Shown: piece by piece, positions 21,744 through 31,735 of the stretch
Position numbering within the stretch: the stretch's first letter is position 1
Layout of the letters: each line of letters opens with the position of its first letter
Assembly: GCA_963565915.1 (NCBI GenBank)
Contig: OY751489.1
Location: forward strand, 4,650,001-4,714,000
From: Entoloma clypeatum
Lineage: Eukaryota > Basidiomycota > Agaricomycetes > Agaricales > Entolomataceae
DNA: 64,000 bases
Direction: 5' to 3'
Notes under the pieces: generated by a model
The model's database searches: none
Told to the model about the DNA's origin: nothing
What the model saw: only the letters and a program-made list of their open reading frames with translations
Position numbers and translations under genes: made by a program

Positions 21744-23105
21744 ATGTCTAACAAAGCCGAAACCCAGGCTGTGAAAAAGGTCTTAGCCTCACTCATCGGT
21801 TCATTCCTGGAAGATCCCCAGGCACCCCCCAAAAAGCTGCCAACCTGCTCCGAGGCATACCTCATCTGTCGGTACACATATGACAACCTCAAAGTACGTT
21901 GTGACAGCGCACCGAACCTGTTTGACCATTCCAACTATTCTGTCAGCCTCTAAACCTCTGTCATGCACATATTTCCAATGAGTACCTCAAGGATGCACAA
22001 CTCGTGGACCACATTTTCGTAGCTAGGAACGGCCTACAAGTGTTCCATGACAAGAACAAGTCTTGGAGACTCCCGCCCATGTTCTTCACCCTCAAGGACA
22101 TGGTCGCGTACATACGATACCTGCGTCAAGGACCTACATCCACCGAGGAGACTGCGCCTCCACCTGCAAGTGAGCCTCCGGCCAACAGCGAGAAACCCGA
22201 AGTGAGTCGACGCGAGAGCTGGAGTCCGTCCCCCACACTAATTGAATGGCTCGACCAGGTCAAGGTAACTGATCCCGACGCCAATCTCAATCTCAACGTC
22301 TCTAATATCCCGGACACAAACAGCCCATCCGCCGCTGCGGAACCCGAACTAACCCAGCTGGGGACAGCGACGACAGCAACAGAAACGCCGAGCACCCTGT
22401 TGAACCTCATAAGCGATTGCGAGATGATGAATCTGATCATGAGGTCTGTCATTATTCTTATACTACCTTCCAACTTCCAATGGTATTGAAGCCACTTCTC
22501 GCTACTGTGCAAGAAGATGGACATCGACCCCGAGACCCTCCATCCCATAACTGCGGACGATGGGTCTGCCAAGAAGTCCGTTACAGCTCCTTTGACAGAG
22601 AAATCATCGTCCTGCACGGTACGTCGGCATACTGCCCCCAACAATCTCTTCTAATTTTCCCCATATCACAGAAAGGGTCTGGGTCGAAGGGCAAATCAGC
22701 CCCGGATCCCAAATCCAACAAGAAACCGTGGCTGGAGACCAAGGAAGCCCTGTTCAAGGACACAGCGCCGATGGGACCAGCACAAGTGGAGCAGCGAGGT
22801 AATTTCCACAAAGAAGGTACTGTCCTAAACATATCCGCCTTCTTCATCCAACACTAATATGTCACCCCGCAGCCGCTCACTTTGCAATGGACAATCCTCT
22901 CGCAAACAAGATCCTCTTGGAGAGTGGGTCAATCCTGGAGATGCCCCTGACTCACACCGAGAAGTCCCTTTGTGACACCGAGGCCCTCGTCCGATCCCAA
23001 TTTCTCACTACAATTTCTTCTCTTGATTACAACTTAAAGTATGCACAATACCTAAAGCAGCAACACAACCTTCTCCTTTCTGAATTGAAGGAGCAGTATG
23101 AGTAG
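21744..23105 (+). CDS. Accessory gene A2: intact antisense 5-exon gene of gypsy A
   Basis: Five exons keep phase throughout: 21744-21893, 21947-22443, 22492-22618, 22672-22798 and 22873-23105, giving about 377 residues with no stop. Introns are 48-74 nt with GT and AG ends. The protein starts MSNKAETQAVKKVLASL, then has an aromatic and basic block (KSWRLPPMFFTLKDMVAYIR), a long Pro/Ser/Thr/Glu-rich linker, a Lys/Ser-rich part (KGSGSKGKSAPDPKSNKK) and a C-terminal helix with Leu spacing (YLKQQHNLLLSELKEQYE) suited to a coiled coil. It is convergent with the integrase of gypsy A (stop at 23304, about 200 bp away). No domain is recognised. An open, phase-consistent gene inside a decayed element is notable. 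Confidence 0.72.
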
Positions 23106-23303
23106 ACTGCCCTTCACCTTTCCTGCCGCAGCAAAAGCCACATGTCCCCTTGTAGAGGTTTTTACTGTATAGTCCGTAATACAGGTCTTCCTCTGCTGGC
23201 ACATAGGCGTTCAATATGATTGCTAAGTCATTCCAACATGGCCCTAGGCCTCGCGAGATTATACCAGTGGTGATTTCCTTCAAAGTAAGTCCCGCGAGCC
23301 TGG

Positions 23304-24375
23304 TCATTCATCATCTGGGCTGGAATCCTCGTCCGAGACTGCCCCCGCGTCATCCATGGTAGCCTCGCGAGGCGTATCCTCAAACCTGTCATTCTTATCT
23401 AAGTCCAGCCCTGTTCCGTCGAACCACAGGTCCTCACCACTGTCCTTAGCAGCCCCGGTCGAATTTTTCAATCCTTCCAATGTCACTTTTGTAATATTGA
23501 TGAAGTCTAACACCCCTTTAGGGACTGCAATGGCACGTCTCGCATGGTAGGGAATGAGTCTGAATGCTGCAACCTTCTCATGCCATACCGACCCATCCAG
23601 TTCCGCAATGATGTATGCTCCACCTTTATTCCTCGCAACAACCACCATAGGACCAAAGTACCTGGGCTTTCTTGTTGAGACTATTTTCAACCGCTGTATT
23701 GTATACTAACACTAGATCACTCTCTCTAAAGTCATAATCTCTGATCTTATGCCAGTGCTCTTGTTCACAACGAAGTACTGCTGTCATCTTGGCACGCGTA
23801 ACCCGCTTACGCATCTCATCAACATGCACTTGGTGCTTCGCGAGCGCACGAGCCCTAAATCCGATCAGGTCTGCCATTGACAGCGGCCCATCTGGAAGTT
23901 TCACTAGCCACGTCGCCTCAACAATATCTAGGGGAAGGATGGGATGTGCCCCTGTACACACAAAATATGGCGAGCATCCCAAACCCTTCCGAATCGTGAT
24001 CCTATCTGCCCACATCATATGGTGGAAGAACCAGAACCACTTGCCGATATCACCGCCTGTGGCCTTAAACAAAGCCTGACAAACATCCCAATGCGGCCTC
24101 TCGATCCATCCATTTGCTCTAGAATTATAAGCCGATATCATAATCCCCTTAATTCCATACTTCTGTTCTATCCAGGCCAAAGCTTTCTTGAATGGCCCCG
24201 CATTATCGGTCACAATCATGACCATACCGCCCAACAGTCCTACCTATTTTTTGCCTTAGCGGCTGCCCTTCCATCCATGTCGATAGTGCACAGCAGCCGT
24301 GAACAATGTATTTACAACCGTTCGACGCCAGCATCATGTGTAGTGTATCGGCATGCAGGACCTGAAACAGACCCG
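23304..24375 (-). pseudogene. Gypsy A integrase core and C-terminus
   Basis: Minus-strand reading from the copia-2 insertion leftwards. The first Asp is in LHADTLHMM near 24340, then CKYIVHGCCALSTWMEGQ. A frameshift near 24235 leads to VTDNAGPF (second Asp) and YNSRANGWIERPHWDV (Glu). The C-terminal part has RDYDFRESDLVLVYNT, RNKGGAYIIAELDGSV and an acidic tail ending at 23304; another frameshift lies near 23650-23690. It is the mushroom gypsy type rather than a chromovirus, and no chromodomain is seen. The catalytic triad is present but the frame is broken. The upstream zinc domain is at 29629-30066. Confidence 0.87.
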
Positions 24376-24684
24376 TGTTGAAACTTTTCCCATCACGTAG
24401 ATTAGATTAGATTAGATTACATCACGTGACCTTACATATCTTCATTACATACTTGTTTGGTTGGTACAAACAGTAGTACAGTATATAAGACCAGGAAACT
24501 GTCAATACCAACAAGTTGTCTCTTGACTCTTAACCGCCTCCATCGCTCTTACCAGCCTCAACCGCTCTCACCAGCCTCACCCTCTCCAATCTATGTAAGT
24601 GGTCAGAACGGTATCGTAGAGTACTTCCACTGTAGCCGGTTGCTTCAGTACACTTGCGGCTAGCGCCCAGGTGGAACTTCAACA
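24376..24684 (+). repeat. 5' LTR of copia-2
   Basis: 309 bp, TGTTGAAAC to CTTCAACA, with TATATAAG at about 24482 and a CT-rich stretch downstream. Confidence 0.96.
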
Positions 24685-24699
24685 GGTTATGGGCCCCGG
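24685..24699 (+). other. Half-tRNA-iMet type primer binding site of copia-2
   Basis: GGTTATGGGCCCC directly after the LTR, identical to copia-1. Confidence 0.7.
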
Positions 24700-25044
24700 A
24701 TAGCAGAGGGACCTGGGAACGCTGGCAACAGCAAGTACCTGCCCACTCTACCCTGGTTGGCAAAGAACCGATCGAAAGATCTAGGTTCTGAGTCATACTT
24801 CTTCACATATGAACCTGGGAACGTCATTACGACAAGTACCTGTCATGAGACGTCCCTAAGGGGATTGACCTAGTACACTCCATGTGGAAACGTTGATCGC
24901 ACCTTATACGTTTCTGACATATAAAGGGTTTTCCCATGACCGCTATTCCTGAAGGGAATATGTCATAAGGAATCATTCAATTGTTTTCTCGAATCATATT
25001 CATAACACATCACTGATTGAGAACCCTTTTTAGATTCATTCACA

Positions 25045-28000
25045 ATGTCTACCTCTCGTTCTGCCCTTGACACAATCACTGCCTTTGACGGCATCGACTA
25101 CCGGAGCTGGGCCGAGAAAATGAAGTCTTACCTCCTCCATCAAGGAGTCTGGCGCCTTGTTTCTGGCGACATCCCCCGCCCTGTCATCGCCGACTTCACC
25201 ACCACAGTCTCCACCCCTGGGGCCACTGCTGCTGCTCACCCTGTGCTGGTTACCACTGTTGACCAGCCCGGCTTCCGCAAGGAAGAAAAAGCCTGGATCA
25301 GGGACGACGACGTAGCTCTTGGGGCGATACGCCTGAAAGTCTCCGAAGCGATCAGACGCCACATCAAGGACGCCACTTCCTCAAAAGACGCCTGGAAGTC
25401 ATTAAAGGATGCCTACTCCAAGGTATCCCCGGCTGTCATCTTCGGCGACTTCAAGGCCGCCGCCACCTACAAGCTCTCTGGACGCGACCCCGTCCCTGAA
25501 ATTGAATGCTTGGGGTCTCTTTTCGCTCGGCTCGCCAATTCGAACTTTGATGTCCCCGATCTGATGCAGGCAATGATCCTGGCAAATGCAATTCCCGACG
25601 CCTGGTCGTCACTGTCCACCGCCCTCTTCCAGGTCTATGACGCCGACGATTTCACCTACAAGGCCGTCGCCGAAAGCATCATATCAGAGTACCGGCGCAA
25701 GTATTCGATTGGGTCCACTCGTACGTCCAACGAGCAGGCCCAGAAAATTTCCGGGACAAAGCGAAAGGGGCAGGACCCCAAATGGGAAAGGCAGCAGAAG
25801 CCAAGTACCTCGCAGAACGATGCTGACGAGCAGCCCAACTTGGCCGACCCAAGTACCGCTTCTGAGAAGAAGAAGGGAAAGGGACGTTGGCGCAATCAGA
25901 AGAAAAGCGCTAACAATGCGGACAACACGTCCGACCATGTGGAAGAAACGGTTGAGTTTGTTGCTCCCGCCATCCATTTCCCTCCTCTTCCGCCGCCATC
26001 CTTCACCACCGTCACTGGTTGCGGGAAAACAACAAGTACCGCACAGCCCGATTCCGCAAAGATGCAGTCGCTCCTGCAACGAATGAACCCCCCTCCGTCA
26101 CAGTACACTGGGCTTCCTTCTGGAAAACCATCCGTGTGGAAAAAGAACGACCATGTCCGCAAACTCGCGCGCGGCATTGGTGCGCGCCCCTCAGGATCGA
26201 ATCTTCGTATCCTAGACACCATCATTCCTGACATCGACGAAAGGCCGGCTAAACAGTGTCGCGTAGCCCCGTCGATAGAAGAATCGCTGAAAATGATGGA
26301 CATAGACCATCAAAGCGAGCGGATGGGGCCGGAACAATTCGAAGATGGGCTGATTGAACTTGACGGTTCGTCACATATTTCTCTCAAACTTGACCAAATG
26401 GGAAACGCTAATAATCACGCACAGACGTTTGAATACATATTAGCTAGTACCGATGCAGATAGTATAGATCTCTTTAGCGATGATCTGTACAAAAAATATA
26501 TCAAACATTCCGCGTCCTGCACACACTGCAAAGAGAGAGAACGCGCTCAGTGGATCTTAGATTCCGGCGCATCACTACACTTTACCCATGAGTTCAAAGA
26601 CTTCGCGTATTACAGGCCTCTCAAAGCTAAGCGATTTGTCCAAACAGCTGCAAAGGGAAAGAAACTGGAAATTCTTGGAGTTGGGGCCGTTCCAGTACGG
26701 CATACCCTAAATGGGGAAACTAAAACCCATCTCCTACGACCGGTATTTTATATTCCGGATATGGACACACGTCTATTGTCCCTAGGCGTCTTCCTTAACC
26801 ATGGTTACAAAGTTGATGGAATGCGCGGAGAAATTAATATCTCTAAAGGGCTGAACAAAATACAGTTTTCGCCTCATTTCATCGGACAAACCATTTACTG
26901 GTTAGACACTGAAATACGCTATGACCAAATCCACGCGATCTCTAGCGAAATCACTGTCGAAACCTGGCATAAACGCCTTGGCCACCCAAATGACCAGGTG
27001 CTCAATAAGATTCCCACCAGTACCAAAGGAGTACCCAAAACGTTAGTACGTGAGAAATCACAGGAAAGCTGCACGGGGTGTCTAAAAGGGAAAATGCCGA
27101 ATCAATCTTACCCTAACTCGGTGACAAGGGCTGTCGAACCCTTTGATTTGATCCATTCGGACTTGAAACAGATATCCACGGCAGCGTACCACAAGTACAA
27201 ATATTTCCTTACCTTTTTGGATGATTTTTCTTCCCATGTCTGGGTCGTCTTGCTTAGGAAAAAGTCAGGCGCCATCACGGCGCTGAAACAATTCCTTGCG
27301 ATGATCCAGAATCAATTCGCCGCCACCCCTAAAAAATGGCGGGTTGATGGAGGTGGAGAATTCGATGAATACAAGGATGTACTTGCCGATCATGGAATTC
27401 TGATCGACGTCACACTCCCATATCAGCATCAGCAGAATGGTAGAGCAGAACGAATAAATCGAACTCTGTGGGAAAAATCTCAGGCATTGCGTTTTGACGC
27501 ATGTCTACCGCCGATGTGGTGGGAATTCTGTTTGGAACATGCAGCATTTCTATACAACAGAACCCCCATGCGGCGTCTTGAATGGAAAACCCCTTATTTC
27601 AGGGTGACCAATGAGATCCCCGACTTGTCCAGCGTCAGAGTCTTCGGATGCCAAGCATACGTATATATCCCAAAAGAAAAACGCAGAAACTCCCTGGAGT
27701 CAAGATCTCGATTGATGATTTATCTCGGATCAAAACCAGGGGTCAAAGGATACCGCTTCATGGATCCTGAGACTAACACGATTTTCATGGGTGGGAAAGC
27801 TATCTTTGATGAAAGCAAGTACCCTAGATGCCACATCGACCCTTTGCCAGAAAACCAATCCGACGGGCGTCTGAAAGCGCGCCTTGTCGCAAAAGGCTTC
27901 TCGCAGGTGGAAGGGATCGACTTTGATCAGATCTTCTCACCAGTCGTAAGATATGAAACCGTCCGACTGATACTGGCATTGACAGCCCTTGAAGGGTGGT

Positions 28001-29238
28001 TCATGACACTGTTGGACGTCTCATCAGCCTTCCTCTACGGAACGCTCCAAGAAGTCATTTACATGCGACAGCCTGAGGGCTACATAGTAAAAGGGAAAGA
28101 GCACCTCGTGTACCAACTATTCAAAGCTCTATATGGACTTAAGCAGGCCGCATTAGCCTGGTGGAGGGAACTTGATTCCTCCATGAAAAAGCTCGGCTTT
28201 GTCCGGCTTCACTCTGATGCGGGAGTGTTCATTCACAAAAGTACCAAAGGGGAAATTGTAATCGCCGTCATATATGTCGACGACTCTGCTTTTCTCGGCA
28301 CAAACCGAGAATACATGCTAGAGAAGAAAAAGGCCTTCATGACCACATGGGAATGTAGGGACCTAGGGCACCTTGTGCCTGATGGGGAACCGAAAGAATT
28401 TCTCTCTATCCAAATAAGGCAACGTGGGAAACGTATCTTCATTGATCAAGTACCTTACCTTGAGAAAATACTCGAACGAATGGGGATGAGCGAATCTAAC
28501 GCCACCCATACCCCACTTCCTACGGGCTACAAACCCATGATGTCCGAAGATGAACCCAATGCAGAACTTCGATCAAAGTACCAATCCGTCATCGGATCGC
28601 TTCTATATCTGATGATTGGAACGAGGCCAGACATCTGTTTTGCCGTGATTAAAATGTCGCAGTTTTCCGCAAATCCCACCAAACGCCATTTAGAAGTGGC
28701 TAGGGATATTTGCAGGTATCTAAAGGCGACAAAAAATTACACAATCATGTATGATGGCGACTCAGGTAAAGGGATCTATGCATTCACAGACTCCGATTGG
28801 GCGTCAGATGAAAACACGAGGAGGTCTACCACTGGCTTCTTCATATCACTGGCGTCTGGAGCAGTAACATGGGTATCATCGGCGCAAAAGACCATCGCCC
28901 TCTCTTCCACAGAAGCAGAGTATATGGCGTTATCAGATTGCAGTCGCGCAGCAACATGGCTGAGAAGCATGCTTGCCGAACTTGGAATGCAGATCGGATC
29001 AGTACCGATCTACGGAGACAACAATGGTTCCGTCTTTATCACATCCAACCCTGTAACCGAGAAACGATCCAAGCACATTGACGTGCGATTCCACTTCGTC
29101 AGAGAAAAAGTCTCCGAAGGAATAATTACGGTCGAATTCATTGAAGGAGTGAACAACCCTGCAGATCTTTTAACTAAGAATCTGGGAAAAATCCTCTTTT
29201 CCAAGTTTATCCCGTACTTCGGATTGATAAAAAACTAG
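25045..29238 (+). CDS. Copia-2 gag-pol polyprotein (1397 aa)
   Basis: One open frame. Gag covers about residues 1-330 (YRSWAEKMKSYLLHQGVWRL) and lacks a classical CCHC knuckle; only a CTHC pair precedes the protease. Protease DSGASLHF at about 506. Integrase: HKRLGHPND and CTGCLKGK zinc residues, catalytic HSDLK (about 705), VDGGGEF (about 767) and GRAERINRT (about 799). At about residue 938 the reading passes from PLPENQ to SDGRLKARLVAKGF: the acidic linker and the first conserved RT block (KALRNKWVY in copia-1) are missing, in frame. RT has DVSSAFLYG and YVDD (1077-1080). RNase H has TDSDWASD (1247), TEAEYMALSD (1289) and DNNGSVF (1324). All other catalytic residues are present, but RT lacks part of its fingers and may be inactive. 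Confidence 0.96.
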   Translation: MSTSRSALDTITAFDGIDYRSWAEKMKSYLLHQGVWRLVSGDIPRPVIADFTTTVSTPGATAAAHPVLVTTVDQPGFRKEEKAWIRDDDVALGAIRLKVSEAIRRHIKDATSSKDAWKSLKDAYSKVSPAVIFGDFKAAATYKLSGRDPVPEIECLGSLFARLANSNFDVPDLMQAMILANAIPDAWSSLSTALFQVYDADDFTYKAVAESIISEYRRKYSIGSTRTSNEQAQKISGTKRKGQDPKWERQQKPSTSQNDADEQPNLADPSTASEKKKGKGRWRNQKKSANNADNTSDHVEETVEFVAPAIHFPPLPPPSFTTVTGCGKTTSTAQPDSAKMQSLLQRMNPPPSQYTGLPSGKPSVWKKNDHVRKLARGIGARPSGSNLRILDTIIPDIDERPAKQCRVAPSIEESLKMMDIDHQSERMGPEQFEDGLIELDGSSHISLKLDQMGNANNHAQTFEYILASTDADSIDLFSDDLYKKYIKHSASCTHCKERERAQWILDSGASLHFTHEFKDFAYYRPLKAKRFVQTAAKGKKLEILGVGAVPVRHTLNGETKTHLLRPVFYIPDMDTRLLSLGVFLNHGYKVDGMRGEINISKGLNKIQFSPHFIGQTIYWLDTEIRYDQIHAISSEITVETWHKRLGHPNDQVLNKIPTSTKGVPKTLVREKSQESCTGCLKGKMPNQSYPNSVTRAVEPFDLIHSDLKQISTAAYHKYKYFLTFLDDFSSHVWVVLLRKKSGAITALKQFLAMIQNQFAATPKKWRVDGGGEFDEYKDVLADHGILIDVTLPYQHQQNGRAERINRTLWEKSQALRFDACLPPMWWEFCLEHAAFLYNRTPMRRLEWKTPYFRVTNEIPDLSSVRVFGCQAYVYIPKEKRRNSLESRSRLMIYLGSKPGVKGYRFMDPETNTIFMGGKAIFDESKYPRCHIDPLPENQSDGRLKARLVAKGFSQVEGIDFDQIFSPVVRYETVRLILALTALEGWFMTLLDVSSAFLYGTLQEVIYMRQPEGYIVKGKEHLVYQLFKALYGLKQAALAWWRELDSSMKKLGFVRLHSDAGVFIHKSTKGEIVIAVIYVDDSAFLGTNREYMLEKKKAFMTTWECRDLGHLVPDGEPKEFLSIQIRQRGKRIFIDQVPYLEKILERMGMSESNATHTPLPTGYKPMMSEDEPNAELRSKYQSVIGSLLYLMIGTRPDICFAVIKMSQFSANPTKRHLEVARDICRYLKATKNYTIMYDGDSGKGIYAFTDSDWASDENTRRSTTGFFISLASGAVTWVSSAQKTIALSSTEAEYMALSDCSRAATWLRSMLAELGMQIGSVPIYGDNNGSVFITSNPVTEKRSKHIDVRFHFVREKVSEGIITVEFIEGVNNPADLLTKNLGKILFSKFIPYFGLIKN

Positions 29239-29314
29239 GCGAAACAAAAGTACCTATATATATATGTGGGAAAAAGTAAGATGTATTTAGAAGTATGTAC
29301 TAAATATGGGGGGG

Positions 29315-29623
29315 TGTTGAAACTTTTCCCATCACGTAGATTAGATTAGATTAGATTACATCACGTGACCTTACATATCTTCATTACATACTTGTTTGGT
29401 TGGTACAAACAGTAGTACAGTATATAAGACCAGGAAACTGTCAATACCAACAAGTTGTCTCTTGACTCTTAACCGCCTCCATCGCTCTTACCAGCCTCAA
29501 CCGCTCTCACCAGCCTCACCCTCTCCAATCTATGTAAGTGGTCAGAACGGTATCGTAGAGTACTTCCACTGTAGCCGGTTGCTTCAGTACACTTGCGGCT
29601 AGCGCCCAGGTGGAACTTCAACA
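29315..29623 (+). repeat. 3' LTR of copia-2
   Basis: 309 bp, apparently identical to the 5' copy, preceded by TATGGGGGGG. Confidence 0.96.
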
Positions 29624-29628
29624 ACCCG

Positions 29629-30066
29629 GCGTATGGGTTACCGTAGGAGGAATGTGAACCAATGTCTTCTGTCTCAGCTGACATATATGACAAGTCTGGA
29701 CATATAGGTGAACATCGTGTTCATATTCCGGCCACCAGAATCTTTGCACAATAAGCTCCTTTGTTGCATAGAAGCCGCGGTGCGCAAGGCTATCATGGGA
29801 CGCCCTCATCATGTACATGTGATGCCCCTTTTTGGCCACTAGTTTGTGCTTTCCCTCGCTACCTCTTCTATAGAGCTGGCCATCATCAGCGACAAATAAT
29901 TGTCTTGCCCGCTGCACGAACTGTTTATACTGTTGGTCATTCAGGCCGTTTGGTCTCACAAAAGGATCCTCGAGCCAAATCTTGATGTCAGGAATGTGGT
30001 CATCCTGCAACTTTGCAGTCATTGTGCGATGATCTTCATCATAAGTTTCTCGCATTGATTCATCCC
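29629..30066 (-). pseudogene. Gypsy A integrase zinc-binding domain
   Basis: Upstream continuation of the gypsy A integrase on the minus strand: KFVQRARQLFVADDGQLYR, then the HHCC region (HDSLAHRGFYATKELIVQRF and CHICQLRQK), then PPTVTHTPG at the copia-2 boundary. The usual family shows the same order. Its upstream end is the TSD atccc (30062-30066) of gypsy B; the linker continues at 41292-41556. Confidence 0.85.
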
Positions 30067-30597
30067 TGTCACATAGCGTTTTTCTCAATGTCGGAAAATG
30101 TCGGATGAGTCGGAGCGGAGTAGCGGAGGAGTGGATGTGATAAGTGCGACGTTGGCAGAAAGGACCTGGCTTCAACTTGTGCGTTGTGCCCCACTCTTTG
30201 ACGTGGTCCTCGATTTCAAATTGGCGGATGTCAGATGAGTGGAAGAGCAGATGAGTGGAGGTGACGGAGAGAATGCTCAAAAGCAAGTAGAGACGAATGT
30301 GAATGAGGTGTAATGTATGATATTTGAACTGAGATTCTACGACAGGTTTGTACACTATTTATAGTAGACTAGAATGATCAGCATTACTATAAGTGATGTG
30401 CAGATATCGGAGTTGACCATCAGAACATTCGGAGTACGGAGAGTAGCAAATGAAAAGTGAACAACATATGTCTACTTGTAAGTATGGTTGAGATGTTACG
30501 TAGTAGAAGTATAATCAAATATAAATAGAATGTTGTTGGAGTAGATGAATCGTCGGAGTTGTCGGATAAGTCAGATGTGAATCGTATGGTTATGACA
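30067..30597 (-). repeat. 3' LTR of gypsy B
   Basis: 531 bp, matching 40775-41291 apart from several short indels and substitutions. Rich in TCCGA/TCGGA words. Confidence 0.93.
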
Positions 30598-30613
30598 GTA
30601 TTTCCCTCTTAGG
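30598..30613 (-). other. Polypurine tract of gypsy B
   Basis: Minus strand CCTAAGAGGGAAATAC runs straight into the LTR TG. The same tract (AAGAGGGGAATAC) precedes the LTR of C. Confidence 0.75.
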
Positions 30614-30728
30614 GCCGAACCCTGAGGCCCAGATGAGGTAATCCACGTGACCGTTGGTTGAAAAGCTTTGCGTGTGATTTTTCTCTCTTGTCACCCAACC
30701 ACAACATCTATCCCGTCGCCTATCCACT

Positions 30729-31690
30729 ATGTCCGCTGAGAACTCACCCCTCGCCGCTCTTTGTGCTGAAAGGGAGCACCAGAAGAAGGTCACCGAAGAG
30801 TTGGAGAGGAAGCTGCAGGAGGCAGAGGAGCGCGCGGAGGTGAAAAGGGCAGCGAAAGAGCAGAGACGAGCAGAGAGGAAGGCAGAGAAAGCGAAGGCGA
30901 AGGAACCGGTTGCGGGTGCAGATGCAGATGCAGATGCAGCGAATGCAGAGGTGAAGAAGGTCCAGCTGCAGGGGGTTTTCAAGGATATGCCTGCGAGTTA
31001 TGAGCAGGGGAAGGAGGATTGCACCTCCTGCTTGAAAGCGGGGGACATGTGTTTTTGGCCATTGGAGTGAGTCTTTTCTATTTCTTTATACGCTTCATTA
31101 TTAACTTGTTCTTTAGGAATGACAATGCTTCGTCGTGCTGGCGGTGCCAGCGTTTAAAACAAAGCTGCAGAACGGGAGCGGAAGCGGAGTTGGAGGTGAA
31201 GCGGAGGATGACCAAGGCGGTGAGGGTCGGAAAGGCTAAGGTGGCAGGTGGTGCGATGAAGAACACGAAGGCAGGATCGTCCAAGGGAGAGGGGACCATG
31301 GAGGGATGGATAGCCGCAGCGTCGGAGGAGCCGGAGGGGTTTGGTCCGCCGGAGGTGGTCATAGGCACGGAGGTGGTGAGAGGGCTTAGGAGCATGATAA
31401 GGGAGATGCGGCTGATAAAGGCAGAGTTGAAGGAACTGCAGGAAATCAAGGAGCTTCTGACAGTTATCGTGTGGAGGGAGGATTTGGAGGCTTCGGAGGA
31501 GGGATCCGACAAGGATGAGGATGCGGAGGAGTATGATAGGGTATTGGAGGAGTTGGGAAAGGAGGTAGAAGAAGAAGAAAAAGAAGAAGAAACGAAGAAG
31601 TGGAAGCGGATGGAGGAAGCGGATGCGGAATCCGGATCGGAGTGGAACAAGGAGACAGAGGGGGTATCTAACAAAAAACAGCGAAAGTAG
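30729..31690 (+). CDS. Gypsy B antisense accessory gene: coiled coil plus Zn2Cys6-like cluster
   Basis: Two exons, 30729-31066 and 31117-31690, joined across a 50-nt intron (GTGAGT to TTTAG) to give 303 codons without a stop. Residues 15-70 are a charged helix of Ala/Glu/Lys/Arg (KKVTEELERKLQEAEERAEV). The Cys cluster follows: CTSCLKAGDMC, 11 residues, CWRCQRLKQSC, that is CX2CX6C-X11-CX2CX6C, close to fungal Zn2Cys6 DNA-binding clusters. The intron falls between the halves. After it come a basic segment (KRRMTKAVRVGKAK) and a long acidic Glu-rich helical tail. It is convergent with pol (stop at 31736, 45 bp away) and starts about 130 bp from the 3' LTR. An equivalent gene lies in C. The role is unknown; nucleic-acid binding is an inference. 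Confidence 0.78.
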
Positions 31691-31735
31691 TTTTTTTGTT
31701 AGTATAAAATATTAATAGATTTTCTTTTCTTCTTG

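Larger units (their letters stand above)
24376..29623 (+). mobile_element. Copia-2, young Ty1/copia element
   Basis: 5248 bp with 309-bp LTRs (24376-24684, 29315-29623) in which I found no difference, TSD acccg (24371-24375, 29624-29628), a half-tRNA primer site (24685) and a purine tract (29308-29314). It has one uninterrupted 1397-codon frame. Relative to copia-1 it lacks about 540 bp between integrase and RT. It sits in the integrase of gypsy A; removing it and one TSD rejoins PPTVTHTPG with LFQVLHADT. Confidence 0.97.

Noticed and set aside
18140..23105. A1 and A2 as host genes between two elements
   Set aside because: They lie between the gypsy A integrase stop and its polypurine tract and LTR, inside the element's 4-bp TSD. 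A captured host origin remains possible but the current location is within the element.
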